The translations under genes were made by a program, and so were the position numbers. DNA of 8,033 nt from Christensenella sp. UBA7584 (lineage in GTDB: Bacteria; Bacillota; Clostridia; Christensenellales; UBA1242), in assembly GCA_002477805.1 (NCBI GenBank), contig DLKQ01000030.1, positions 1 through 8,033 of the forward strand, in the 5' to 3' direction. A model generated the notes under the pieces. That model searched no databases. It was not told the origin of the DNA and worked only from the letters and a program-made list of their open reading frames with translations. The stretch's first letter is position 1; each line of letters begins with the position of its first letter. Shown piece after piece: positions 1 through 6,369 of the stretch.

Positions 1-120
1 GTTTGAAAAATTCAATACACCCATTGATGATAGTGTACCTAGCACTATACCAGCTACACATATCATCACCGCTCCTATTATGCCTAACGTTTTCGCTAGC
101 ATTTTCTTACTACTTTCCAT
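1..120 (-). CDS. N-terminal fragment of a membrane-anchored protein (runs off left edge)
   Basis: The minus strand reads open for 40 codons from an ATG at 120 to the window edge. The product begins MESSKKMLAKTLGIIGAVMI and continues hydrophobic to about residue 35. A short basic N-terminus (two lysines, then one more) followed by about 22 apolar residues looks like a signal anchor or first transmembrane helix. No lipobox or clear signal-peptidase site is visible. A very strong ribosome binding site (GGGGGAGG at 131-124) lies just before the ATG, and a promoter with 17-bp spacing sits at 155-183, so the start is well supported. I do not recognise the family because only the membrane segment is present. 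It is transcribed divergently from radC. Confidence 0.75.
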   Translation of the reverse strand, partial: MESSKKMLAKTLGIIGAVMICVAGIVLGTLSSMGVLNFSN

Positions 121-154
121 TTTCCTCCCCCTCTTTTTGCCTAAATTTTTATTA

Positions 155-183
155 AGTATATCAAATTTATTTATTTTTGGCAA
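155..183 (-). promoter_or_regulatory. Sigma-A-type promoter for the left-edge membrane protein gene
   Basis: On the minus strand, TTGCCA (183-178) and TATACT (160-155) are separated by exactly 17 bp. A TG dinucleotide at 163-162 makes it an extended -10 element. Each hexamer matches the consensus in five of six positions. The predicted start is near 148, giving a leader of about 28 nt that carries the purine-rich ribosome binding site. An 8-bp palindrome AAACGTTT (182-189) touches the -35 box and could be part of an operator, though it is short enough to be chance. Confidence 0.65.
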
Positions 184-214
184 ACGTTTAGGGGGAGAAT
201 AGAGTAAAATTTTC

Positions 215-228
215 TTAACAAGCGTTCC
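215..228. promoter_or_regulatory. Candidate LexA (DinR) box-like site
   Basis: The plus strand reads TTAACAAGCGTTCC. Against the Bacillus-type LexA box CGAACRNRYGTTYC this matches 12 of 14 positions. The two mismatches are the first two bases, so the left half-site has TAAC in place of GAAC. It lies about 32 bp upstream of the minus-strand -35 box at 183 and about 110 bp upstream of the radC -35 box, so it overlaps neither promoter. In AT-rich DNA a near match can occur by chance, and SOS control is only a possibility. Confidence 0.25.
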
Positions 229-339
229 AAATTTATGCTAATAGCACTCATTTTTTATTCAAAAATCTCAAATTTTGCCCAAAAAAGTAAAAAATTTGTA
301 GGAATTTAAAAAAAATTTTATTTTTACCCACAAAAATGT

Positions 340-368
340 TTGAAAAGCTATAAAAAATTTTATATAAT
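340..368 (+). promoter_or_regulatory. Sigma-A-type promoter for radC
   Basis: TTGAAA (340-345) is followed after exactly 17 bp by a perfect TATAAT (363-368). The upstream 60 bases are A/T tracts that could serve as an UP element. The predicted transcription start is near 375, leaving a leader of roughly 26 nt before the ATG at 401. Confidence 0.75.
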
Positions 369-387
369 ATTAGAAAAACAATATAAT

Positions 388-392
388 GAGGG
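388..392 (+). promoter_or_regulatory. Ribosome binding site that decides the radC start
   Basis: GAGGG lies 8 nt upstream of the ATG at 401. The in-frame ATG at 386 overlaps this element and has only A/T sequence before it, with no Shine-Dalgarno match. The start at 401 is therefore preferred, dropping five residues from the longest frame. Confidence 0.65.
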
Positions 393-400
393 ATTTAGAT

Positions 401-1126
401 ATGGAAAAAGATGCAAGTTTACACCAAGGTCATTGGCAAAGAGTTAGGCAAAGGGCATTAACCCAAGAAACATCAAAATTTACAGACAAAGAAATTCTTG
501 AACTAACCCTGCAATATGTTTATACCCGTGGCGATGTTAACGAAATAGCAAGCAGACTATTAAAAAGATTTGGTTGTTTTTCAAACGTACTCAATGCTTC
601 GCTGAGTGAACTTGCAAAAGTTAAAGGCGTTGGGCCTTTTTCTGCACAAAAAATTATTCTTTTACCAAAAATTATTGACTTTTACAACACTTCTATGGCA
701 CGCACTCAAAGACCTGTATTAAAATGCACCAAGCACTGTATAGATTATGCTCGTAAATTTTTTAAAGGAATCAAACACGAAAGACTTTATATGTTTTGTC
801 TGAACAAATCGTATGAAGTCATTGACGAAATTTTGATTGGAAAAAGTGAAGAAGATATGGTTTCAGTTTCTCCACAAGAGCTGATTGCGAAAACTCACGA
901 ACTAAAAGCAAGTTTTGTATTTCTCGCTCACAATCACCCAAATGGCTCAGTCACTCCAAGCACGCAAGACAATAATTTTACAATAAAAGTCATAAAAATA
1001 TTTTCACTATCTGACATTACATTTTTAGACCACATAATAATCGGTAAAAATGACCTTTATTTTTCATATCGCAATTTTGGAGAATTTACAACAACACAAG
1101 GAAATTCACTTCAGACCATCAATTGA
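401..1126 (+). CDS. radC: RadC family protein (HhH + JAB/MPN metalloprotease-like domain)
   Basis: This is a 241-residue protein of usual RadC length. An N-terminal helical UPF0758-type region (about 10-70) leads into a helix-hairpin-helix element, VKGVGPFSAQKI at 74-85. A JAB/MPN domain follows, from about 105 to 228. Its JAMM zinc motif is complete: H177-N-H179, seven residues, S187, two residues, D190, with E143 the likely upstream acid. The closing DHIIIG (210-215) is typical of the family. RadC is cytosolic. The old DNA-repair name is not supported by later genetics, and its substrate is unknown; the fold suggests a zinc isopeptidase or nucleic-acid-associated enzyme. The longer frame from 386 is possible but lacks a ribosome binding site. 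In many Bacillota radC sits beside maf and mreBCD, but here it stands alone with its own promoter and terminator. Confidence 0.93.
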   Translation: MEKDASLHQGHWQRVRQRALTQETSKFTDKEILELTLQYVYTRGDVNEIASRLLKRFGCFSNVLNASLSELAKVKGVGPFSAQKIILLPKIIDFYNTSMARTQRPVLKCTKHCIDYARKFFKGIKHERLYMFCLNKSYEVIDEILIGKSEEDMVSVSPQELIAKTHELKASFVFLAHNHPNGSVTPSTQDNNFTIKVIKIFSLSDITFLDHIIIGKNDLYFSYRNFGEFTTTQGNSLQTIN

Positions 1127-1136
1127 TGGCTTTTTT
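1116..1136 (+). terminator. Intrinsic terminator overlapping the radC stop codon
   Basis: CCATC (1116-1120), loop AATT, GATGG (1125-1129), then C and six T residues (1131-1136). The whole stem-loop is a perfect 14-base palindrome, and the radC TGA (1124-1126) lies inside it, so the end of the gene doubles as the terminator hairpin. The stem is only 5 bp, so termination may be partial, with the hairpin at 1210-1260 as backup. Confidence 0.65.
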
Positions 1137-1137
1137 A

Positions 1138-1163
1138 TTATGTAAAAAGTGCTTTTTACATAA
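1138..1163. repeat. 12-bp perfect inverted repeat with 2-base centre
   Basis: TTATGTAAAAAG (1138-1149) and CTTTTTACATAA (1152-1163) are exact reverse complements separated by TG. It follows directly on the T-run of the radC terminator. It is not followed by a T-tract on either strand, so it is not a standard terminator by itself. In RNA it would form a long A-U-rich stem with an extremely tight loop. As DNA it resembles a dimeric regulator site, but no promoter is visible next to it. Its function is unknown. Confidence 0.6.
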
Positions 1164-1209
1164 AACGAACTAATACTGTATTTTTATTATTTTAATTTTA
1201 ATTACAAAA

Positions 1210-1260
1210 ATAAAGAGGAAGAAATAACACGCAGGGTTAAAATCATTTCTTCCTTTTTAT
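1210..1260. terminator. Bidirectional terminator between convergent radC and helD
   Basis: AGGAAGAAAT (1216-1225) pairs with ATTTCTTCCT (1245-1254) over 10 bp. The pairing can extend outward through A-T and one G-T pair to 1210 and 1260. The loop is about 19 nt. On the plus strand the stem runs into CTTTTTATTTATTTTT. On the minus strand it runs into CTTTATTTTTG. It therefore serves radC readthrough on one side and helD on the other, whose stop codon lies about 70 bases away. No other gene or ORF of note is seen in 1127-1330. Confidence 0.7.
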
Positions 1261-1293
1261 TTATTTTTGATTCTTTCTAGTTTATTTCTTCCT
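1216..1293. repeat. Three-armed alternative hairpin (direct repeat of the right arm)
   Basis: The decamer ATTTCTTCCT occurs at 1245-1254 and again at 1284-1293. The second copy, read from 1282, pairs with 1216-1227 over 12 uninterrupted bp, against 10 for the first copy before its wobble extension. The two pairings exclude each other. T-rich sequence follows both copies on the plus strand. The simplest reading is a duplicated terminator arm. A regulated switch is possible, but nothing lies downstream on the plus strand for it to control. Confidence 0.5.
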
Positions 1294-1330
1294 ATTTTTC
1301 TTTCTTTCCATAGCTAAAGTTTACGGGGCA

Positions 1331-3355
1331 TTATTTTTTCAGCACAACCAATTTATTTATTGCCCTAGTTGTTGCGATAAACAAGAATTTTGAACTATTA
1401 TCTGTTTCGAAAAGTTGCCCTTTTTCAGCCACTACCACGGTATCAAATTCCAAACCTTTACACAAAGATACTGGTACAATTTGAATTTGAGTTCCTGCTG
1501 GAACATAGGCATTTTTAACAAAACTAATATTTGTTTCGGGAACAAATTTTGAAAGGTATTCAAAAATTTCTCGCGCGGTTTTTGTGTCACCAGTTACTAT
1601 ACCAATACTCTTATTTTGAGCCATAATTGGCTCTAAAATTGATAGAATTTGCCGACTAATTTCTTCCACACTATTTGCAATCTGAATTTCATCAACTTTT
1701 TGTCCATTTTTCAATCTAAATGCGCTGTGTCTTGGGCTTCCCAAAATAGCACTTGAATATTCTACTATTTCCTCACTACTTCGGTATGTTTTGTCTAACA
1801 CTACAAACTTTGACCTCTCAGCACAGACTTCTAGTTTTGCAATATCCTCTAAGGAATCAAGCTCGCCCGCAACAGTTTTTTGATTAATATCTCCAAAAAT
1901 TGAGAAAGTCGCGTGTTTAAAAATTCTGAGCAAAAAATCCACGAATAAAAGTGGGTAATCTTGAGCTTCATCTAGTACAATGTGCTTTACATCCATTTTT
2001 AGCACAACATTTTGGCAAAGTTCTTTCAAAACACACATTAAAACAGCATCTTCAAACGGAATTTTTTCATCTACATCAAGTGGCTTAAACTTAAAGTCTT
2101 CCAAAAATTTTGAATATAGGCTAGAAAGTTCAACTGGACTAGAGAGTTTTTGAGAGATTTGTTCAAAAAGTAAGTCCCTCTTTTCTATTCCTTCAATTCC
2201 ATATTTGGAACATAAAAAATCAGTAGCGAGTAAAACTTTTTCTTTGTATTTTGCGTGTTTGAAATCACCACTTAAAAGGTTATTTAATTCTTCTATTTCG
2301 GTAGTTTGACCTTCTACCAAAAAAGGTGTTACAAACTTTAAATTTTCATTAAGATTTTGAAGCCAATTTGACATTTTTTCTCGCATTGAAAAGCTGAGTT
2401 TTTCATTTACAATATTTTTACTTTTTTCATCAAGCGAAATGTACCTAAGCACAAATTCATCACTTGATTCTACAGCCTGCGAAGTTTTCAAAAACCTACG
2501 AACAAATTTTGGAAAAGTTGCGCTACGAGTGTTTTCTTCTCCGAGTTCTGGCAAAACTTTTGAAATATAAGACAAAAAGGCATCATTTGGTGAGAAAAGT
2601 AAAACATTTGCCGACTTCAAATTTGGCAATCTATACAGTGCATATGCAACTCTATGAAGTGCAATGGTTGTTTTTCCGCAACCAGCATAACCTTGCACAA
2701 CGATTACATCATCTTTTAGGTTACGGATAATTTCGTTTTGCTCAGACTGGATTGTGCTGGCAATGTTTTGCAGGTTTTCGCCTTTTTTCGCTTTCGCAAG
2801 CACCTTTTGCAAAAATTCATCAAATATATTTACGTCAACATCATAAGCATCAACAAGTTTTGCTTCTTCAATATCGTACTGTCTTTTTAGCGTAATTTCA
2901 CCTTCTATTTTGCCATCAGGTGCTTCATAACTTGCTTTTCCTTTACCAGCTTCATAAAAAAGTTCACTAACTGGCGCACGCCAGTCGATTACATAAAGCT
3001 GATTGTCACAGTCAATAGACATTAGCCCGATGTAAAGTTTCATTTGCTCATCATCACCATTTACCAAAAAGTCTATTCGACCAAAATAAGGCTTGTTTCT
3101 GATTTCTTCAAGTCGTTTGGTGTGATGAATTTGCTCGTCGGTAAAGTCTAATAGTTCGTTTAGTTTGCTGTAGTTGTCCACAAACTCCGCTTCATCAAAC
3201 TCTCTGAGGTCGTGAATATACTGCTTTTTGAGTTCGAGTGCCCAGTTTCGCTCCTTTTCCACATTCTGCTTTAGCCCAGCAATTCGCTTGTCTATCGCTT
3301 TTAAAGTATTTTCAAGATAATTAATTTCTTCTTTCCAAAAAGGTGGTTTGTTCAT
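1331..3355 (-). CDS. helD: HelD-type RNA polymerase recycling ATPase (UvrD-like superfamily 1)
   Basis: This is a 674-residue superfamily 1A helicase-like ATPase, somewhat shorter than B. subtilis HelD. Residues 5-88 are a charged helical N-terminus that should form the coiled-coil arm. Family signatures PYFGRIDF (89-96) and IDWRAPVSELFYE (123-135) follow. Motor motifs are intact: Walker A GYAGCGKT (222-229), DEAQD (462-466), GDINQ (488-492), TYRSS (523-527), CKGLEFD (632-638) and ATTRA (661-665). HelD uses ATP to strip stalled RNA polymerase from nucleic acid and recycle it, and some homologues confer rifamycin tolerance. UvrD/PcrA DNA helicase is unlikely because of the two N-terminal signatures and the coiled-coil arm. 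The frame is open from an ATG at 3391, but that codon lies inside the promoter spacer, so the ATG at 3355 with AGGAG five bases upstream is the start. Confidence 0.92.
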   Translation of the reverse strand: MNKPPFWKEEINYLENTLKAIDKRIAGLKQNVEKERNWALELKKQYIHDLREFDEAEFVDNYSKLNELLDFTDEQIHHTKRLEEIRNKPYFGRIDFLVNGDDEQMKLYIGLMSIDCDNQLYVIDWRAPVSELFYEAGKGKASYEAPDGKIEGEITLKRQYDIEEAKLVDAYDVDVNIFDEFLQKVLAKAKKGENLQNIASTIQSEQNEIIRNLKDDVIVVQGYAGCGKTTIALHRVAYALYRLPNLKSANVLLFSPNDAFLSYISKVLPELGEENTRSATFPKFVRRFLKTSQAVESSDEFVLRYISLDEKSKNIVNEKLSFSMREKMSNWLQNLNENLKFVTPFLVEGQTTEIEELNNLLSGDFKHAKYKEKVLLATDFLCSKYGIEGIEKRDLLFEQISQKLSSPVELSSLYSKFLEDFKFKPLDVDEKIPFEDAVLMCVLKELCQNVVLKMDVKHIVLDEAQDYPLLFVDFLLRIFKHATFSIFGDINQKTVAGELDSLEDIAKLEVCAERSKFVVLDKTYRSSEEIVEYSSAILGSPRHSAFRLKNGQKVDEIQIANSVEEISRQILSILEPIMAQNKSIGIVTGDTKTAREIFEYLSKFVPETNISFVKNAYVPAGTQIQIVPVSLCKGLEFDTVVVAEKGQLFETDNSSKFLFIATTRAINKLVVLKK

Positions 3356-3360
3356 TTTTT

Positions 3361-3365
3361 CTCCT
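3361..3365 (-). promoter_or_regulatory. Ribosome binding site that decides the helD start
   Basis: AGGAG on the minus strand, followed by five A residues and the ATG at 3355. If translation began at the upstream ATG (3391), this element would be coding for Gly-Glu, which is a usual sign that an annotated start is too early. Confidence 0.8.
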
Positions 3366-3377
3366 AAAATAAATTTT

Positions 3378-3406
3378 ATTATAGCACACAATACAAATAT
3401 TGTAAA
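3378..3406 (-). promoter_or_regulatory. Extended -10 promoter for helD
   Basis: On the minus strand TTTACA (3406-3401) and TATAAT (3383-3378) are separated by 17 bp. TGC directly before the -10 makes a TGnTATAAT extended element. The predicted start is near 3371, giving a short leader of about 16 nt. This makes helD independent of the upstream ATPase gene. I found no convincing terminator in the 163 bases between the two genes, so readthrough from the ATPase is also possible. Confidence 0.75.
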
Positions 3407-3518
3407 ATTAAACTACATTTCTAACTTTCATTTTTTCTAGTTTAGTTTTGCGACTTTCACTAATCACTACTAAAAGGCCTGTCCGCGTTTTTTGCAATGT
3501 TAGTACTTTTGCTATTTG

Positions 3519-6203
3519 TTATTTTCCTTTAGATTTTTTATTTGTTTTTAGCGTTTTGAAAACTTTAAAAATTTCCATTACAGGAATTATTATCAAACTA
3601 AGCGCAAGTACAATTAGCCAATCAGTTATCCCAACACAAACAAGTCCAAATACCGATGCCAAAACTGGCACAGATACAAGCAGAATATTTAGCCCAACCC
3701 CTACAATTATGCTCAGCCACAAAATCCAGTTGGTGAATGGGTTTGAACTAAAAATTGAATGACTTGTTCGCACATTTAGGATATGAACAAGTTGTGAAAT
3801 TGAAAGTACTAAAAACGCCATTGTTGTAGCGTACTGATTGTTTCCAGAAATAGACAAACTAATTGCAAAAGTCAAAATTACTAGCACTGTTTGAGTGACA
3901 ATTTGTACTGCCATAGACTGCCAAATTCCACCTGCGAAAATGTTTTCTTTTTTATCTCTTGGCGGTCTGTCCATAATATCTTTTTCACTTTTTTCAATGC
4001 TCAGCGCTATTGCTGGCAGTGAATCAGTAACTAAATTTATGAAAAGTATTTGTATTGGAATTAAAAAGGTCATTGACGGGAAAATAAGCGTAACTAAAAA
4101 CAAACTTAAAACTTCTACAAAATTTGTTCCAAACAAAAATTGAACCACTTTTTGTATGTTTTGATAAATTCGCCTGCCCTCTTTTACTGCGATTACAATT
4201 GTTGCAAAATCATCATCAACAAGCACCATATCAGCAACACTTTTGGTTACTTCTGTTCCACTGATCCCCATTCCCACACCGATATCAGCTCGCTTTATAC
4301 TTGGTGCGTCATTTACTCCATCACCAGTCATCGCAACAACTTTTCCTAAGCTTTTCCACGTTTCAACAATTCTAACTTTATTTTCTGGACTTACCCTTGC
4401 ATAAACTGTAACGTCCTTGATTATTTTCCTAAACTTGGCATCACTTAGTGCATCTAATTCTTTGCCAGTTAAAATTTTTGAATTTTTTGTCCAAATACCA
4501 ACTTCTTTTGCAATTTGTTTTGCAGTTAAAGCGTGGTCACCTGTTATCATAATCGGCATCATTCCAGAACTCTTACAAAGCCTAACTGCCTGCAATGTGG
4601 ATTCTCTTGGAGGGTCTCTCATTCCACACAGCCCCAAAAATACAAGGTTTTCCTCATCATCAAAGGAGTATTTTTCCCCGCTATGCGTTTTAAACGCGAA
4701 TCCTAAAACCCTGAGTCCTTTTGAAGCCATTTTAGAAATAGTTTTTTCAATTTCGGAAATTTTTTCATCAGTTAGTTTCGAAATATTCCCGTTTTCAAAA
4801 ATTTGTTTACATCTTGAAAGAAGCACATCTGGAGCACCTTTTGTATAAGCTATAATTTTGTCTTCAACTTGATTAAATGTTGTCATTAATTTTCGGTTTG
4901 AATCAAACGGAAGTTCGGCAACGCGTTTAAATCTTTTATCTAGCTCAGTTTTCGTTTGACCAAAGTGCTCTGCAAATTCTACCAGTGCAACTTCGGTTGG
5001 GTCACCAACAATTTCATTCTTTTTTAAAATGCAATCGTTACAAAGCGAAGTCGCATTTACGAAATGGAAATTACTCGTCACATCAAACATTGAAATTGAA
5101 TTTAAAAGTTTGCCTCCAGTAAAAACAGACTGGACTTGCATTTTATTTTTTGTGAGCGTTCCTGTTTTGTCGCTACAAATTATCTGGCACGAACCTAGTG
5201 TTTCAACCGCGTGCAACTTTTTAACTATCGCATTTTGCTTGCTCATACGCGATACCCCAAGTGCCATTATGATTGTAATTACCGCGGGCAAACTTTCGGG
5301 AATGGCTGCGACTGCAATTGCTATTGCGAGCATTAAAGGTTTTATAACATCGTGCGCTGGGTCGATTAAAACATTTATTACAAAAATTATAACAGCGATA
5401 CAAAGCACACCTATAGTAATAAATTTTCCTAACCAAGCAAGTTTTTTCTGAAGAGGTGTCGTTTCTGCTTTTTGCCCTCCCAAAAGACTTGCAATTTTGC
5501 CAAGTTCAGTGTTTTCTCCAACTCTTGTAACAATACCTTTTGCTCTTCCGTAAGTAATTACTGAATTTGAGTGAACTATATTATATCTATCACCAACTGG
5601 AGTGTCTCTTTTCAAAGCTTCGCCAGCCCTCTTTTCAACTTCCGCACTTTCTCCAGTAAGAGAACTTTCATCACACTTTAGGCTTGCACTTTCTATTAAA
5701 AAAATATCAGCACAGGCAACATCGCCAGCTTCCAAAAGCACAACATCGCCTATTGTAACATCTTCTACCAACACCTTACAAACAGTTCCATCTCGAATAA
5801 CTTTTACAAAGGGCTCGCTATCCTTTTTCAGTTTTTCAAGTGAAGCCTCCGCCTTATCCTCTTGAACAAATCCAATAATAGCATTTAGTAGCACAATAAG
5901 TAGTATTACTCCAACATCTACAAGATCAGAATAATCTTTTTGCACTATTGCAATTACAGCACTAATTACAGCCGAAACAAGAAGAATAATAATCATCAAA
6001 TCAGCAAACTGCTTAAAAAACATCACTAGTTTGCTTTCTTTTTTACTGCGAGAAATTTCGTTTTTCCCAAATCGCTCAAGGCGTTTTTTTGCTTCCACAT
6101 CACTAATTCCATTCTCAGTTGTGCCCAATACAGAAAAAGCTTCCTTTATTTGCATTGTGTGTGGTGCAAAATTTTTACTTTTTAAAAACTCTTTACTTTC
6201 CAC
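3519..6203 (-). CDS. P-type calcium-transporting ATPase (type IIA, PMCA/SERCA-like)
   Basis: This 894-residue ion pump exports cations across the plasma membrane at the cost of ATP. Landmarks in order: actuator TGES (183-186), M4 motif PESLP (302-306), phosphorylation site D345 in DKTGTLT, nucleotide-domain KGAPD (455-459), TGD (554-556) and hinge TGDGVNDAP (626-634). Ten helices are predicted: M1 about 66-86, M2 92-113, M3 258-279, M4 288-317, M5-M10 within 685-878. Calcium ligands of SERCA are kept: E303 in M4, N694 and E697 in M5, N723, T726 and D727 in M6. The M8 glutamate is Q804, as I recall for other bacterial calcium pumps, which suggests one calcium per cycle. Manganese or another cation cannot be excluded. 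The start is GTG at 6203, supported by GGAG seven bases upstream; the next in-frame ATG is 16 codons later. Confidence 0.92.
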   Translation of the reverse strand: MESKEFLKSKNFAPHTMQIKEAFSVLGTTENGISDVEAKKRLERFGKNEISRSKKESKLVMFFKQFADLMIIILLVSAVISAVIAIVQKDYSDLVDVGVILLIVLLNAIIGFVQEDKAEASLEKLKKDSEPFVKVIRDGTVCKVLVEDVTIGDVVLLEAGDVACADIFLIESASLKCDESSLTGESAEVEKRAGEALKRDTPVGDRYNIVHSNSVITYGRAKGIVTRVGENTELGKIASLLGGQKAETTPLQKKLAWLGKFITIGVLCIAVIIFVINVLIDPAHDVIKPLMLAIAIAVAAIPESLPAVITIIMALGVSRMSKQNAIVKKLHAVETLGSCQIICSDKTGTLTKNKMQVQSVFTGGKLLNSISMFDVTSNFHFVNATSLCNDCILKKNEIVGDPTEVALVEFAEHFGQTKTELDKRFKRVAELPFDSNRKLMTTFNQVEDKIIAYTKGAPDVLLSRCKQIFENGNISKLTDEKISEIEKTISKMASKGLRVLGFAFKTHSGEKYSFDDEENLVFLGLCGMRDPPRESTLQAVRLCKSSGMMPIMITGDHALTAKQIAKEVGIWTKNSKILTGKELDALSDAKFRKIIKDVTVYARVSPENKVRIVETWKSLGKVVAMTGDGVNDAPSIKRADIGVGMGISGTEVTKSVADMVLVDDDFATIVIAVKEGRRIYQNIQKVVQFLFGTNFVEVLSLFLVTLIFPSMTFLIPIQILFINLVTDSLPAIALSIEKSEKDIMDRPPRDKKENIFAGGIWQSMAVQIVTQTVLVILTFAISLSISGNNQYATTMAFLVLSISQLVHILNVRTSHSIFSSNPFTNWILWLSIIVGVGLNILLVSVPVLASVFGLVCVGITDWLIVLALSLIIIPVMEIFKVFKTLKTNKKSKGK

Positions 6204-6210
6204 CCTAATT

Positions 6211-6214
6211 CTCC
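6211..6214 (-). promoter_or_regulatory. Ribosome binding site for the GTG-started calcium ATPase
   Basis: GGAG on the minus strand is seven bases ahead of the GTG at 6203. No comparable element precedes the first internal ATG at 6155, so the GTG start is favoured. Confidence 0.7.
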
Positions 6215-6224
6215 AATAAAGATT

Positions 6225-6253
6225 ATTATACCAAAAACATAAAATAAAAACAA
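6225..6253 (-). promoter_or_regulatory. Extended -10 promoter for the calcium ATPase gene
   Basis: Minus-strand TATAAT (6230-6225) is preceded by TGG, forming an extended -10. After a 17-bp spacer a weak -35, TTGTTT (6253-6248), keeps only the TTG of the consensus. The predicted start near 6218 leaves a leader of about 15 nt. That is too short for a riboswitch, so any metal control would have to act at the promoter. Confidence 0.65.
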
Positions 6254-6307
6254 ATATTTTTGCAATAATAAATTTAAAAATTTAAAATTAAATTGTGCTT
6301 ATTTTAC

Positions 6308-6336
6308 TAGACAAAATTTTGTTTTCCATATATAAT
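6308..6336 (+). promoter_or_regulatory. Sigma-A-type promoter for the ychF operon
   Basis: TAGACA (6308-6313) and a perfect TATAAT (6331-6336) are separated by 17 bp. The expected start is near 6343, with a leader of about 27 nt. The divergent ATPase promoter is 54 bp away, and the sequence between them is almost pure A/T. Confidence 0.7.
6311..6322. repeat. 12-bp palindrome across the -35 box and spacer of the ychF promoter
   Basis: ACAAAATTTTGT is a perfect palindrome that covers half of the -35 hexamer and the first nine bases of the spacer. That is where a repressor would block RNA polymerase. It is A/T-rich and may be chance. Confidence 0.35.
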
Positions 6337-6369
6337 TTATACGTAAGCAATACTTAAAAGGAAAGCAAA

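Noticed and set aside
176..192. CcpA cre site around AAACGTTT
   Set aside because: The central ACGT fits, but the flanking TG and CA of the cre consensus are missing on both sides.
242..267. CIRCE element (HrcA site) suggested by TAGCACTC at 242-249
   Set aside because: Only one half-site is present. The expected GAGTGCTAA after nine bases is absent, and no chaperone gene is nearby.
1127..1330. Small RNA or short gene in the hairpin-rich radC-helD gap
   Set aside because: I see no promoter feeding the hairpins and no short ORF with a ribosome binding site. Terminator function explains most of the structure.
2464..2730. Plus-strand 88-codon frame inside helD
   Set aside because: It is antisense to the conserved HelD Walker A region, and its product matches no family I recognise.
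3420..3518. Terminator for the calcium ATPase between it and helD
   Set aside because: Only weak bulged pairings such as GCGGAC with GTCGC are found, and none has a T-tract after it on the minus strand.
3448..3762. Plus-strand open frame crossing the helD-ATPase gap
   Set aside because: It starts with TTG without a ribosome binding site and lies mostly antisense to the ATPase C-terminus, so it is a shadow frame.
6204..6369. yybP-ykoY manganese riboswitch or other metal riboswitch ahead of the P-type ATPase
   Set aside because: The mapped promoter leaves a leader of only about 15 nt, and the region is nearly pure A/T with no conserved riboswitch core.
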